A stretch of 13,632 nt of DNA from JALYZC01 sp035997675 (GTDB lineage Bacteria; Actinomycetota; Thermoleophilia; Solirubrobacterales; Solirubrobacteraceae): the NCBI GenBank assembly GCA_035997675.1, contig DASYIJ010000048.1, forward strand, positions 1 to 13,632, read 5' to 3'. Below the pieces are notes generated by a model. It was not told the origin of the DNA, ran no database searches, and saw only the letters and a program-made list of their open reading frames with translations. Below, one piece after another: positions 12,659 to 13,632 of the stretch. Both the position numbers and the translations under genes were made by a program. The number at the start of each line of letters is the position of its first letter. Positions within the stretch are counted from its first letter, which is position 1.

Positions 12659-13632
12659 ATGCGTCGCACGACCATCGTGGCCCTCCTGCTCGCGACCTCG
12701 GCGGCCCTCCCGGCCGCCGCGCACGCCGGCACGATCAGCATCCACACCCTCTCGAACCGCGCCGACCTGATCTCCGACGGCCAGGCGCTCGTCGGGATCC
12801 GGATGCCCTCGGGGGCCACCGCCGCGAGCCTCCGGGTGACGCTCGGCGACCGCGACGTGACCGATGCGTTCACGCACTGGCGCGGAAGCCAGGCGGAGGG
12901 CGTCGTCGACGGCCTCACCGTGGGGGACAACCAGCTCATCGCGACCGCGGCAGGCGCGACCGCCGCCAAGCTGACGATCACCGACCATCCCAACGGCGGA
13001 CCGGTCTTCTCCGGACCGCAGCTGCAGCCCTGGCATTGCCCGGACGGCGCCACCGACGCGCAGTGCGACCAGCCGCCGCAGTTCACCTACCTCTACAAGT
13101 CCACCGACCCCTCGAAGGCGGACCTCCAGCCCTACGACCCCGCCAACCCGCCTTCGGACGTCGCATCGACGACGACCGACAACGGGATGACCGTCCCGTT
13201 CGTCGTGCGACAGGAGCTGGGCTATCAGGACCGCGACCAGTACAAGGTCCTGACGCTTTACACGCCCGGCCAGGACTGGAGCCGCTGGAAGCCGCAGGCG
13301 CAGTGGAACCACAAGCTCGTCATCACGGGCGGCGGCGGGTGCGGCGCGGACCACGGCGCCGGCAGCGCGCCGCTCAACGACTTCAGCGGGACCATTCCGT
13401 CGGCGCCCGGTTACACGCAGAGCTACATCGCGGCGCTCGGCCGCGGCTTCGCGGTCATGTCGACAGCGCTCGACAACACGGGCCACAACTGCAACCTCGC
13501 CACCGAGGCCGAGTCGCTGATCATGGCCAAGGAGCGGCTGATCGAGAACTACGGCGACGTCCGCTACACGATCGGCACCGGATGCTCGGGCGGCTCGGTC
13601 GTCCAGCACACGGTCGCCAACGCGTATCCGGG
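12659..13632 (+). CDS. secreted DUF6351/tannase-like hydrolase, truncated by the window end
   Basis: The first 324 codons are present and the frame is open to the edge. Residues 1-23 are a signal peptide ending AAAHA. Residues about 25-110 look like a beta-sandwich domain (SNRADLISDGQALVGIRMP). Then come PVFSGPQLQPWHC (115-127), a mark I associate with DUF6351, and a hydrolase core with ITGGGGCG (222-229), DNTGHNC, and GTGCSGGS (306-313). In the last motif Cys309-Ser310 resembles the C-S-x-G-G nucleophile elbow of tannase/feruloyl-esterase enzymes, where the cysteine forms a disulfide near the active site. The Asp and His, and the paired cysteine, would be beyond the window. The gene follows the esterase by 35 bp with only a weak GGGG before the ATG, so it belongs to the same operon. 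Family placement is good; activity is inferred. Confidence 0.78.
   Translation, partial: MRRTTIVALLLATSAALPAAAHAGTISIHTLSNRADLISDGQALVGIRMPSGATAASLRVTLGDRDVTDAFTHWRGSQAEGVVDGLTVGDNQLIATAAGATAAKLTITDHPNGGPVFSGPQLQPWHCPDGATDAQCDQPPQFTYLYKSTDPSKADLQPYDPANPPSDVASTTTDNGMTVPFVVRQELGYQDRDQYKVLTLYTPGQDWSRWKPQAQWNHKLVITGGGGCGADHGAGSAPLNDFSGTIPSAPGYTQSYIAALGRGFAVMSTALDNTGHNCNLATEAESLIMAKERLIENYGDVRYTIGTGCSGGSVVQHTVANAYP

Noticed and set aside
12266..13609. Long minus-strand frame opposite the esterase end and the DUF6351-like gene
   Set aside because: It is an antisense artefact; the plus strand has a signal peptide and a nucleophile elbow in the right order.

Overview
The window looks like chromosomal DNA of a high-GC actinobacterium, most likely Thermoleophilia (Solirubrobacterales type). 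The reasons are very high GC with strongly GC-ending codons, frequent GTG starts, GTGA/ATGA gene overlaps, possible leaderless promoters, a Ddn-type F420 nitroreductase-family protein, and an Arg/Cys-rich C-terminal domain on the sugar dehydrogenase that I associate with Solirubrobacterales secreted proteins. The lineage is inferred; there is no rRNA here. I see no tRNA, CRISPR array, transposase or attachment site.

Left edge (1-1063): the N-terminus of a YrbE/MlaE-type ABC permease runs leftward out of the window. It is divergent from a YtrA-like GntR regulator with an unusual long charged tail. The 123 bp between them hold a promoter placed for a leaderless gntR transcript and two matching GT-N8-TA-N2-AC sites, one overlapping the gntR -35 box. 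This suggests a regulator controlling itself and a lipid-import (Mce/Mla-like) operon.

Centre (1107-8978): a divergent surface-glycan locus. Leftward run three coupled genes: a small coiled-coil protein, a two-domain glycosyltransferase (GT-B-like plus GT-2), and a secreted PQQ-type sugar dehydrogenase. Both junctions are GTGA overlaps. Rightward run a GT4-methyltransferase fusion and an overlapping membrane acyltransferase 3. The 87-bp gap between the two arms contains a perfect 10-bp inverted repeat and a -10 element placed for a leaderless leftward transcript. Together the genes could build, methylate and acylate an extracellular polysaccharide or glycolipid.

Right part (8979-13632): a mostly non-coding 303-bp gap, a single Ddn-like gene, then a rightward operon of three exported proteins: a six-Asp-box beta-propeller, an esterase of the Esterase D/antigen 85 type, and a DUF6351/tannase-like hydrolase cut by the window end. 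This last group looks like an extracellular ester- or glycan-degrading module whose substrate cannot be read from the sequence.
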